Source: Pseudogymnoascus destructans
Taxonomy: Eukaryota; Ascomycota; Leotiomycetes; Thelebolales; Thelebolaceae
Length of the DNA stretch: 64,000 nucleotides
Assembly (NCBI RefSeq): GCF_001641265.1
Contig: NW_020167528.1
Location: 62,001-126,000, forward strand
Direction of reading: 5' to 3'
Below the pieces are notes generated by a model that was not told where the DNA came from, did not search any database, and saw only the letters and a list, made by a program, of their open reading frames with translations. Position numbers and translations under genes: made by a program. Positions 1 to 10,150 of this stretch are shown one piece after another. Positions within the stretch are counted from its first letter, which is position 1. The number at the start of each line of letters is the position of its first letter.

Positions 1-136
1 TCAAAAACAGATGAAAACAAAAGCACCATGCCCCTTTTCACTTCTGACTCTATATCATGCTTTGACCGCCGTAGAATTTTGTGGCTAAACCACGACCCTG
101 CCACGCCTAGTCTCAGCGGCTCAAGCACAGCTTTCA

Positions 137-2506
137 TTATTCTCGCATTCTGATCTTGTGGACCAACTCCACGTGGCTTTTGAAATACTCCAACTTCTCG
201 AGAACAAGTCCTTGCGACTTGCATGTTGGGTGAAAACACTCTATCTTAGCCTTCGGATCCCGTCCTTTAAGGTGAATGTTTTCAACGTGATTCATCATCG
301 TCGCAGGGCGGCAAAATTCGCCCATCCTCTGTTCGTAGCTCTTCGATTCATCACCGATGCAGAATGGGCACTGCTTCTTACTGCATTCAAGGGGGAAAAT
401 GGGATCGAGGGGTCTGAGCTCAGGGGACTCTTCTTTGAAGATACTTGGTGGAGGAATGCCGACGCGAAGACGGTATCGTGAGGGAACCTCACGGCATTTG
501 CAGATAGCCAGCATGAGTTCGGCGACCTAAATGCGACGCTTGACAGCATTCTGCGGTGTGATATCTGTGACGCGAGGACAGATAAGATCGACTAACTGCG
601 TCCTCTGTGGGATCTGATGCTCAATAACTGGCTCGACGTACTCTTCCTCGTGCTGTCCATTGTTATGCCTCTCAATGTCTTCTGTTGGGCGGCGGCGGAA
701 ATAATCATCCCGGAATTCCTGAGAGATAATGTTTCGACGTTTAGTCTTAGCACTACCGATTGCAGCAGTAAGTCGCCGGACTTCTGCCTCGATGCTCGTC
801 CCCTGAATTCTGTACGCCCCAGCTTTCAATTGCTCTCGCTCCTGCTCGAGTGCAGTGATAACAGGATCGGGGGGAAGCGCAGCTAGGTACTCGTCGGGGA
901 CGTGAACCGGTGCGCGAGGATCGCACATAAGACTCATATGCGTCAGCATGCGAAGGACGCCATCTACAGAGGGACGCCCGAGGCCAGCAGACTGAACATC
1001 AAACCGCACTTTCTCATTAGCGTAGTGTCCATTATACAGTGCAGAGTTTGCATTGTGTCGCATCACCTGGTCCCGAACAGCATCGGTAGCGGCATCTAGG
1101 TATTAAAAAGTCCATATTAGCAAGGGTTCGTCCCTTTCTCAAGCTCCCATAAACAACTTACGATCAACGACATTGGCTGTCCCACGTCGAAAGCAGTAGC
1201 TGGTTAGCTTCTCTTTGATGCCTGCTATCTTCCCAAGGCGGTTGAGGGGATCACGAAGCTGATTGTATGGAAGGGCCGCCTCGGAGTCATCTCGGCGGAA
1301 TATTGGTGTCTTGAGCATTTCCTCCTTCCAGTGAAGCTCTGTGCAATTGACAGGGCCACGTATCTTGTGCTCGAAGACACGTTTAGGAGTAGTTAGGCTC
1401 GGCGCCTCGAATGCGTCATCTGCGAGTGCAAGGGATACGAAGTGCGTGATGGCACAGAAAATCGGGTCGTCGACCTTGGTAAAGAAAAATATCGTTCTGT
1501 GGATGTTGTTAGTTTGATGTTGAAGGTATCTAAAGCGGTCGGTCAACTCACGGTTTTGGGCGCTTATTGTGTCCTTTGTGATGAGACAGTTTGACCTCCA
1601 TTGCCAGCACATCCCGCACGCTATTGTCGGGATCGTGTACGACCAGTAGGCGGACATCCTCATAGCAGAGCGCATCATAGAGTCTAGTGCCTCCTTCTAT
1701 CCCGCCCATATCAACGTCACCTTCGAGATCATCGTCGTCGGAGCTGGGATTATCTCTTCGTTTCCTTTTTGCATCAACTAGCTCCGCGGGTTGACACCCT
1801 GTGCCAAAGAGAAGGAGTAGTATCAACGCATACTGAACCCGTTGTCGCTCCGTACGGTATACAGATTTGTCACGGGCCCAGTGGCAGTTGAGCAAAAGAA
1901 GGAGGTCGTCCACCCCTAAGACAGGCTTCGACTTGACAGTCCTATCCAACGGAAGCGTGTCAACGTACTGCAGATATTAGCAATTTAGATTACAGCAATG
2001 AATAGGAAGCAGCATACTTTTAGGACCTCCTTTCTATCATTAGTATCGATCAGACGGCCATTCTCTTTGTTGTATAGCATTCCAAATTGTGCTCTGTATT
2101 GTGTCATCGCACCCCTCTTGCTCACTCGGCCTTTATCGTACATATGCTGGGTGAATGATATCATGGTCCCTCTAGAGCAGTTCTTGATCACAGAACGCCA
2201 GTCCCCCAAATGCTCATCATGACAGAACCTAGGGGAGAGTTAGGAAAGGTAGGCGTTCTAATGTCTCAATTTGGGCGTATTGTTCCCTTACCTTTTAAAC
2301 TTGCCTCTAATAACGTCAAGATTGCATTCAGTCTCAGAAGCATACTGATTTTTAATAACAATTGTTGGGTCATCATGCTTGGTTTTAAGGCTTTGGTAGT
2401 ATCCAGGTGGGCGTTTGGTCTTTGGCTTTGGTTGACGACGTTCAACACGATTATGAAGGCGTCGAAGTAGTTGTGGATCAACGGGGGCATTCCTTCTGGG
2501 GGCCAT
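137..2506 (-). pseudogene. DUF3435/FluG-domain protein, tyrosine-recombinase-like, broken by an in-frame stop
   Basis: Five exons join in frame: 2506-2292, 2228-2018, 1967-1552, 1496-1162 and 1095-137, with introns of 63, 50, 55 and 66 bp, all GT...AG. The 711-codon product matches the fungal DUF3435 (FluG-domain) family as I know it: a GTGCQPAELV block, then CFRRGTANVVD, then a VMRHNANSALYNGHY block, and a C-terminal zinc-finger-like segment (CPFC followed by later HVENIH). Starship captain recombinases belong to the same Pfam family, but zinc-finger FluG-type members are not necessarily captains. Two defects are visible. A TAG at 529-527 (codon 582) interrupts the frame, which stays open for another 130 codons. 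The family usually has Arg where this protein has Gln in GCQPAE. Both could arise by C:G to T:A transitions. The family call is firm; function is probably lost. Confidence 0.75.
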
Positions 2507-2978
2507 GACGACGATGTGCTTCTTTCGCCGTGAGAAGGTGCGATCTTAGCCACAACGTCGTTGTGGGGAGTGGTAGGTACAGAGGAGTACAGTGTTGTGC
2601 TGCAAGACATGACGATTGTATGGGGGAGATGGGGGGTACACATATATATAGACGGTGGGAGGGGAGCTCGAAGTGCCAGGAGGGTGGCTGCCATGGTGGC
2701 AGAGGAGTTAGGGAGGGCCCCTTGATGTTGAGGGGCATCATCCATACAGAGGTATAATTGGGACGTTTGTGGCCAGAGGTATAAGAGACTAGCCGCGGGT
2801 TTTGGTTTTTGGATTTCAGGTACGGTGTCTTCGGTCCGATAATTCGCCGGTGGCCGATCGTAATTCTTAAGCACGTGATGAGATTTTGGGTGTTTGAGGA
2901 TGCGTAAAGCAGCAACCAGCGCCAGCCGAAAACAGCAGCTCCGACACCACAACCTCGCATAAAGTTATAATATATTTA
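2507..2978. other. Upstream region without a recognised gene
   Basis: This 472-bp stretch lies 5' of the DUF3435 gene. Open frames here overlap each other on both strands and show no domain I recognise. No clear promoter element is visible. Confidence 0.5.
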
Positions 2979-4490
2979 CAAAACTTACTCTAATCTACAA
3001 ACTGACCCTACCATTGTATGTCTACACCCTAAATACCCTGTAAATGATTCTCCCTACATACCTATTAAATAAACTACAAATCTTTAAACCCTTCTGAAAA
3101 AAACACAAAAAAATACCCCCCTCCCCTGCTGTGGAATTTTGTAATATCTCACCCAACTCTTTGCAACTCAACTAACCCTAACACCATTGCATTTGCTTGC
3201 TCAAACTACCCTATAATCGATTCTCCCTATACACTCGTATGTAAACTAACAAAACCCCTTCCTAATCCCTCTATTACCAACCTCTACTACCTACAATGAA
3301 ATATGATAATCTTTGGCCTAATCTTACTCTGATTCACAAACCAACTTCGCTATTGCATTTCTATTGTACAACTACCCTATATAACATTATCGCTACACAT
3401 GTGCTATGTAAACTGCAAATCTAACAATTATTCTCATATTATAAACCCCCTCTATTTCTATCAAATATACTAATATCTTTACCAAATCTACTCCAATCCA
3501 CAAATCCACTTTGCCATTGCCTTTCTACACCAAATATACTCTATATCACATTATTGCTGCATATTTGCCACTTAAACTGCAAATCTTACTGCCCTTCCAA
3601 TTTCACCCCTCACACCTACCTTACCCTTCCACTGCCTCATCCTCTCCCTCTTCTTACACCTCCTCTACCATTTACACCCTCTACCCCCTCCACCCTCTGC
3701 CCTCTGGGGGTGGCCAACGGCGGGCTTCGCCTGGATGGGTTTGGGTTATGGCTTGGAATTGGCTTCTCCTTTACCCTCTTCCTTTTATCACTCTAATCTT
3801 GCTATAACTCCTTCCTTATTCTGTGACCTCTACCTGCCTCCCTATTCTTTGACCTCCACCTCCTCTAACCCCAACACCTGCTGTGGGCTCCTTTCATGGC
3901 GGCTTCGCCTTTTGGCTTGGGCACTTCTACCTTCCCTATACCCTGATCTCTATCTTGGTCCATAACCTCCACCTCCCTCCCTATTCCACCACCTCCTGCT
4001 TCTAAACTATTCTTATATCATGACACCCCCCCTATTCCATGCAATATGATAATTTCTTTACCACTTTTACTCCTATCTATAAACTTACACACCATTCCAT
4101 TTGTACACAAAAACTACCATAAACTCTTATCTCTACTTACTATATAAACTACAAATCTTCCAACTATTCTCATATCATGACCCCCCTATTTCATGAAATA
4201 TGATAATTACTTTGCCAACTGTACTCTAATCTATACACAAACTTGCCTATTCTATTTCTACACAAAAACTACCTTATATAACATCATCGCTGTATACTTA
4301 CTACATAAACTACACTATTCTTATATCATAAGAATAGTGGCGGCTTCCCCATTCAGCTTGGGCCCTCTCTACCTCCTAATTCCATCACCTCCTGCTCCTT
4401 CCTTGGCCTGTGACCTGTACCTCCCACCCTATTCCATCACCTCCTGCTTCTTACTTGGCCTGTAAACTCTACCTCCCTCCCTTGTATCAA
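2979..4490. repeat. Degenerate G-poor satellite with strong strand asymmetry
   Basis: The plus strand is rich in A, T and C and strikingly poor in G. Diverged copies of one unit recur. Each begins near an AAATATGATAAT-like motif and continues through TCTAATCTACAAAC-like and TATATAACATTAT-like motifs to ATAAACTACAAATCTT-like motifs. Recognisable starts lie near 2979, 3294, 3463, 4037 and 4191, with spacings of roughly 155-190 bp where neighbouring copies are preserved. A block at about 3590-4000 is almost pure pyrimidine on this strand. The small open frames (for example 3511-3807) are low-complexity and not convincing genes. Confidence 0.6.
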
Positions 4491-6082
4491 AAATTGTAAG
4501 AGGCCATTCGATTCCTCTTGTAAATCTCGCTCAATAATAATACCATACGTGACCTTTCTCCTGTAGCTGCAAGACCTCGGCCACGTCTCATACCATGGCT
4601 TCCTGCCTAACAATTGCGGAATATCTCTCTAATTTGACATTGTATCCAAAATCCGAAGAGGCCATTTTCTTCACCTCGTAAATCAGCCCTATACACAATG
4701 TCGACCAACCCATTCCAGTCACAATTTATAATACATTAATTGAGTTTGGAATTTTTGACTTTTGACACATTTACTAGGAAGCTGGCCTCTATCGGGGCCT
4801 GTTTTGCATTTTCGACTTTTTTCCTACTTTTTTGCCGGGTAGCTAGCTCACTTGGGGTCGTGCCCCATTTTCGGCTTTTTTGGCCCTATGTACCTATGTA
4901 CCCCTACCCAAACTTCAACATTGAATAACTTTTGTACCTAATGAGCTACAGACTTCATTTCATTTTTATTGAATTTGCGCGATTGAGCTCTACGTTTTTC
5001 ATCATATAAACGAATTGATCTACGAAGTGGATCAGACGTTACAGTGCACCTTTGAATTTTCGACTTTTGAGACCTTTACTAGGTAGGCGGCCACCATCGC
5101 AGCCAGTTTTGAATTTTCGACTTTTTTTCAATTTTTGCCGGGTAGGTCGATTATAGTGTTGGTACCGTACCTTATGCGCTCCAGCCATGGTGTGGGTGGC
5201 ATGGGGCGGTGTTGGTGTGGGTGGTGTGAGCGGTGTTAGTGTGGGCGGTGTTGGTGGTGTCGCATTTTCGCATTTTTGGCCCTATGTACCCTTACCCTAC
5301 TAAAATCCAACCCCTAGAACTTCAACATTAAATAACTTCTGTACCTAAAGAGCTATTGACTTAGGACTGATTTTATAAGTTTCGCATGCCTGAGGAGCAC
5401 ATATATAGTCATATAATCTATTGTGTAAAATCGCTGTATAGTGCAGTACAATTGATTAAATCACATGTAGTTACAATATAGGTGTAATTGCATTTTCGCA
5501 TTTTCGGCCCTATGTACCTATGTACCCTCATCCTACTAAAATCAAAACAAAATCCAACCCAAATCCAACCCCTACAACTTCAACATTGAATAACTTCTGT
5601 ACCTGAGCAGATACCGACTTGGGAGTAATTTTATGTGTAAAATTGCTATATAGTGTGGTGTAATTGATTAAAAGCATAGATGTAGAGGGTGTAGCCTATG
5701 TACTAGGTGTAATGAATTGCATTTTCGCATTTTCGGCCCTATGTACCTATGTACCCTCACCCTACCAAAATCCAAACAAAAGCCAACCCAAATCCAACCC
5801 CTACAACTTCAACATTGAATAACTTCTGTACCTGAGGAGGTACCCACTTGGGAGTAATTTTATGAGTTTCGCATGCCTTAGGAACACATATATAGTCATA
5901 TAAGCTATTGTGTAAAATCGCTATATAGTGTGGTGTAATTGATTAAAAGCATAGATGTAGAGGGTGTGGCCTATGTACTAGGTGTAATGAATTGCATTTT
6001 CGCATTTTCGGCCCTATGTACCTATGTACCCTTCGACTTAGGAGTGATTTTATGAGTTTCGCACGCCTTAGGAGCATATATA
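4491..6082. repeat. Second satellite array, units of about 230-280 bp
   Basis: A unit containing GCATTTTCGCATTTTCGGCC, a tract CCTATGTACCTATGTACCC, then AACTTCAACATTGAATAACT, TTTCGCATGCCTTAGGA and GTGTAATTGATTAAA repeats with starts near 5486, 5715 and 5991 and a more diverged copy near 5260. Older relatives of the same motifs appear from about 4730. A short GT-rich simple repeat lies at about 5186-5266. The last unit is split by the pogo element at 6083 and resumes at 8831 through about 8893. No coding potential is evident. Confidence 0.7.
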
Positions 6083-6170
6083 TACAGTCGAGTCGCGATA
6101 AGTCGATACAATCCGTGCAGCTGAAATATATAGACTTATCAAGAATACCGAGTTATCAAATGCCAAGCTA

Positions 6171-8680
6171 TTACATAATCCATTGATCCAATGTGCCCTG
6201 TGCCTGTAGTGATGCCCGCTTCGCTGTCAAAAACCGTTCAAAGCGCTCAAATGAGCGTAAATGTGCTGTATCAACCCCATCTTCAGACTCTGCATACCCA
6301 ATTAGAACTTGGAGAGCTTGCTGAGCGGCCTGCATTGAGTACACTGGCTGTTCAGGTTGCTCCTCCTCTTCATCTTGAGTATCCTCTTGTATATATTGTG
6401 CTAGAACCTCTTGTAATATATCATCGTTGCTGCCATTGTATTCCCCCTCTTGTAGTGATTCATCTGCTGGATTTAAGAAGTTTGAGAGGTCCATAGCGTC
6501 GCGAATATGCCCAGCATTATTAACTTGACTGTATAGCGTATTAAGTGAAGGGAGCGGCTCTGTAGGCAGTTGTAATGGATGAGCAACAATAGTGCTTTTG
6601 CGAAAACAGTTGTAAATAGTTGTGTTTGTGACATCATGATACCAAGCACGGATTATCCAACGAAGTGCAAGGTGAAGAGACATGAAATCTAGAGGGTCAT
6701 TGTTGTTCTCAAATGACACGAGCATGAATTCAAGCCATTGTCGACGGTAATGGGCTTTAAGAGAGGCAATAATGCCTTGTGTCATACTGACATTCGTTGC
6801 ACTCAGTTTGCTATCAAACTCAAGAGCAAACTTAGAAATCTCCTCCTCAAACCTACAAGTCACCATACATATCTTGGCTTATCACACCAACAACAGAAGC
6901 AATACTACTCAATGATTGCTGCAAACTCTTCTACTACATCTGTTTATGCTACATACATCACGGCATATCATTTGAACACTCATTGAACAAGTTATTAAGA
7001 AAATCTCCTCCTTAAGGGGGTGGGCCAATACTACCACATGGCATATATCTACCAGCTAGAGGCCTAGGAACATGAACGATAGCTCTAGAAGCTTCTACAA
7101 CCCTCTATGATTCATTACACGTCATCGCTCCTTAATTACCCACAAGATTGGTTAAGTTATGACATAATTTATCTATAGGTACTCTGACCTTGGACCTCCT
7201 TTTCACTTCCTATAGGCTAGGAACCCAAGAGATGGTTCTATGGGATTCTCTTATGTTCACTACATGATTAGCAAGCTAGTTGTGGGTCGCACTTGATTTC
7301 TAATACATTTACCAAGCCTGGTTAGTCATGGAAAGTCATGGAAAATGAGAGAACTACACTCCTTTGGCATAAATAGGATTGCCCTTTCCTTAAGAAAGGG
7401 CAAGCAGGCAATACAGTAAATCGACTAGCACATACTTCTACGTCTTTTCCAAGCTTCCAAGCATTGATCTTGTTATTCTCTGTTTTTGAAAAGTCAGTGA
7501 GGTGCTAACCTCTGACTTACCCCTGAGTTCTCAGACTCAACATTTGTTGCAACTTGTCTAAACCACTTCACCACATCATACACCTGATTGCTGCGTTGTG
7601 GAATAGTCTAAGCTACAACCCTTTGGCTCTGTTTCCTAAGACAGTGTGTTGTCTTAGTAAATTCATCCCTTCCTTGGGTGGCTAGATTCTCATATCTGGT
7701 GCACCCACCATTACACCTTGATCAAGTGGTTGGAATCGACTTGTAGAATTTGCAGGTAGCCATATGATTCTGATATTCGAAGGCGGAGGAGCAATTTCAA
7801 TAGCTGCAGTATGTCCAGGGAAGTTGTCCATTGTAAGGAGCACAGATCTAGAACTCCCTATGTGGAGGTAAAACGCTTGTAGCCACTCGGTCATGATGTA
7901 TTGATTCATCCATGCCTTCTTATTCCATCTCCACTCTCCTCCCATTGTTGAAATATTAACGTTTCGTAAAGCGCGTGGCGCTTTTGCTTTGCCAATAAAC
8001 CAAGGGCGGAATCGATCTGATCCTGTAGCATTTGTACAGACTACTACAGTAATGCGTGTCTTATCCTTCTTCAATCCAGGCCTTACTTGTGATGAGAGGC
8101 CCCTCGATGGTGTCATCCTCCAGTAGAGCCCTGTTTCATCCATGTTGTAGATGTCCTCCTCTTTAAAGTCTCCTGCTAGTGTTTGGATAGCCTTCACCTC
8201 GTCTTCTGTAGTTGAACAAACTGAACCTGCTTCGCCGTGACTAATGTGGCTTTTGATCTGATACCGCTTCTTGAAATTGTCAAGCCACCCAATACTAAAG
8301 TTTGGTATAGGCTTCTCCTTGTATTGTGGTAACAACTGCCAGATCTGTTTTGCCTTCTCTTGTAGAATATCCCCAGTTGTTATCCCTCCGCTTTCGTCAA
8401 TACGCTTCTGCCAGTCGAAGAGAGCAGCCTCAAGCTCTGGCCAAGCAGCAGCTTTTCGCCGTTGGGTAGTGGGAGAGATGCTTGAAGTCGGGCTATCAAG
8501 GCTAGCAAATCGAGAGCTCAAGGAATCAGAGACTGTTGACTGGGTAAGGCGGTGATTATATGTTTGTAAGAACCACTCAATACAGGCTTTCTGGGTAGGC
8601 CGAGGATTTTGTTGAGAGTACCAGCTTCTGAGCGCGCGACGCTGCTCAGTCTTCATTGTATGCAGTCGAGTTGGAGGCAT
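6171..8680 (-). pseudogene. pogo1 transposase (DD34D) split by a solo LTR
   Basis: The N-terminal part (8680-7716) has an HTH region at about residues 1-60, a CENP-B/Tc5-type DNA-binding segment at about 75-150, and the catalytic core. The core has D181 in MDETGL, D285 in TMDNFPGH and D320 in QPLDQG; 34 residues separate the last two. The C-terminal part (6774-6171) resumes with IIASLKAHYRRQW in the frame that follows once the LTR and one copy of its CCTTG duplication are left out. The total is about 522 residues. There is no other stop or frameshift, so the gene was apparently intact when the LTR landed two codons past the third catalytic Asp. Confidence 0.9.
6780..7715. mobile_element. Solo LTR, family A, copy 1 (936 bp)
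   Basis: The sequence starts TGTCATACTGAC and ends CACCCACCATTACA, giving TGT...ACA termini. It is flanked by a perfect 5-bp duplication CCTTG at 6775-6779 and 7716-7720. That is the signature of a solo LTR left by recombination of a retrotransposon. Related copies are at 45136-47783 and 63455-64000. No internal retroelement coding sequence is present. Its orientation relative to the parent element cannot be told from one LTR. Confidence 0.9.
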
Positions 8681-8983
8681 TATTTCGATCTATAAGTCGA
8701 TATGAGGAGGATTGAGGTCGATATCGAGCGAATCGCGAATCGTATGAGGAATTAATTCGTGCAGAAGAAAAGCATCGACTTATCGCGATTATCGACTTAT
8801 CGCGAATCGACTTATCGCGACTCGACTGTAGTCATATAACCTATTGTGTAAAGTCGCTACATAGCGCGGTGTAATTGATTAAAGGCATAGATAGCCCTGC
8901 TGCGTGGAAATCCACATCGCAGAAACCACATCGTCAGGTCGTCCCCACCTTTCGCCCGATTCCTGACCAACCACCTCACCGCA

Positions 8984-9011
8984 AATCCACATCGCCGCGG
9001 CGATGTGGATT
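8984..9011. repeat. Perfect 28-bp palindrome
   Basis: AATCCACATCGCCG (8984-8997) is followed directly by its exact reverse complement (8998-9011) with no spacer. Partial relatives of the arm (AAATCCACATCGC and ACCACATCG) occur about 70-90 bp upstream. It could be the joined ends of an element or a cruciform-forming site; the sequence does not decide. Confidence 0.85.
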
Positions 9012-9559
9012 GGCATAAGTGGTAGGGCCCCACACACTGTGGTTTTGTATGGAGGTGGCTCTTAAAACTCATAACTCTACACGTAGTCCCCTTAGACACG
9101 CGTACACAGCTTCTTTAGATGCTCTAGCTCGCCCGCTACATTTTATACTAAGGAACTTAAGCTGTATCTCTTACGCCCATGGAGTTTTGGGTTGGTGCCA
9201 TTTCTGCCGAGACGCCTCATTTTTGTATGGGAAAATGGCCGACCCCACCAAAACCTAGCCCAACTTCAAACGCCTGTAACTTTACGAGCTAGTGAGCAAT
9301 GCAATCGGTTGTCGGCTTATATGATACGTAAGTCTCCTGTGCACAGCTTCGCCCATATAAGCGTAGCTGGAGGAGCGACGGCCGTGGAGTTTTGAGTTGG
9401 TGCCATTCGTAGCATCTTTTGTGTGGTTCTGCGCACAGACCAATTTTCTGGCACCAACTTGATGCCACGCCCGCGGCCGCGACATAATAAGGGGTAGCTC
9501 TCCGCCAAGGTTGCGTAGCTCAAATGCAGCTCTTAATTTGATGTTACAGTCTCAACACG

Positions 9560-9850
9560 CAAATATATCTCACGACTTACACGCACTGCTGAAACTTTAA
9601 GAACACAAAACACATTGTTATTAAAGGAGCTACAAGATACCCAAAGTGCTCTATCTACACGTAGAGCTAACAGCGAGGCAAGAGAGTAGAGCGTTTAAAG
9701 GAGTTATTGTGATGAGCACTCAAGAAACCCAGTCGGCAGTTTTACAGATTGAAAATGAGACACGCAACAAAAGGGAAAAGGTCGGGCGCAACGGGTTGAA
9801 CAAGACAGTACTATTGAGGAAATTGAGAAGACCTAGTTATAGATGATTTG
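9560..9850 (+). pseudogene. Possible remnant of a transposase C-terminus
   Basis: Translation of 9600-9846 gives a hydrophilic, alternately charged segment (LKELQDTQSALSTRR, then MSTQETQSAVLQ and NETRNKREK) resembling the coiled-coil and basic tail of fungal pogo-type transposases such as the one at 45328-46983. It runs into stops and no catalytic core is seen nearby. The assignment is weak. Confidence 0.25.
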
Positions 9851-10150
9851 CCTAACTCGGAATTAGGTACGCTGAGCTGTATTATATAGAAAATTGATTT
9901 GAAGTTGCAAGACTTGGGTTTTGGTGTTCATTACGCCACCATGACCATTACGCCACCTCGAACGTTAAGTCACATCGTAAATAGTAAACAAAAGGCAACG
10001 TGAAGTATGTTGTATTAGATATCATACTTGCTACTCTTATGCAAAACTCTTTTAACAGCGCTCTCTCACGCTCGCGCGCGCGCTGAATAGAAGCGCGCGC
10101 GCCATTAATCCAAAAGGTATACAAAACAAACTGCGCCCGTGGCTATCTAT

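Larger units (their letters stand above)
6085..8828 (-). mobile_element. pogo-type DNA transposon (pogo1), inserted in the satellite, interrupted by a solo LTR
   Basis: The ends are inverted repeats of at least 23 bp starting CAGTCGAGTCGCGATAAG (6085-6107 and 8806-8828). They are flanked by the TA dinucleotides at 6083-6084 and 8829-8830, the target duplication expected of Tc1/mariner-pogo elements. Satellite sequence continues on both sides, confirming the insertion. The right end carries three copies of CGACTTATCGCGA within about 52 bp; the left has one. Without the inserted LTR the element is about 1.8 kb with one transposase gene on the minus strand. Confidence 0.92.
8831..10150. other. 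Accessory intergenic DNA with transposon debris
   Basis: The first 60 bp continue the satellite unit split by pogo1. A region at about 9040-9480 contains two related segments around GTTTTGGGTTGGTGCCATTT and its GAGTTGGTGCCATT variant, suggesting an old duplicated repeat. At about 9930-9960 ATTACGCCACC occurs twice in tandem. At 10069-10102 two GCGCGCGC tracts face each other around a short spacer. No intact gene is supported. Confidence 0.5.
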
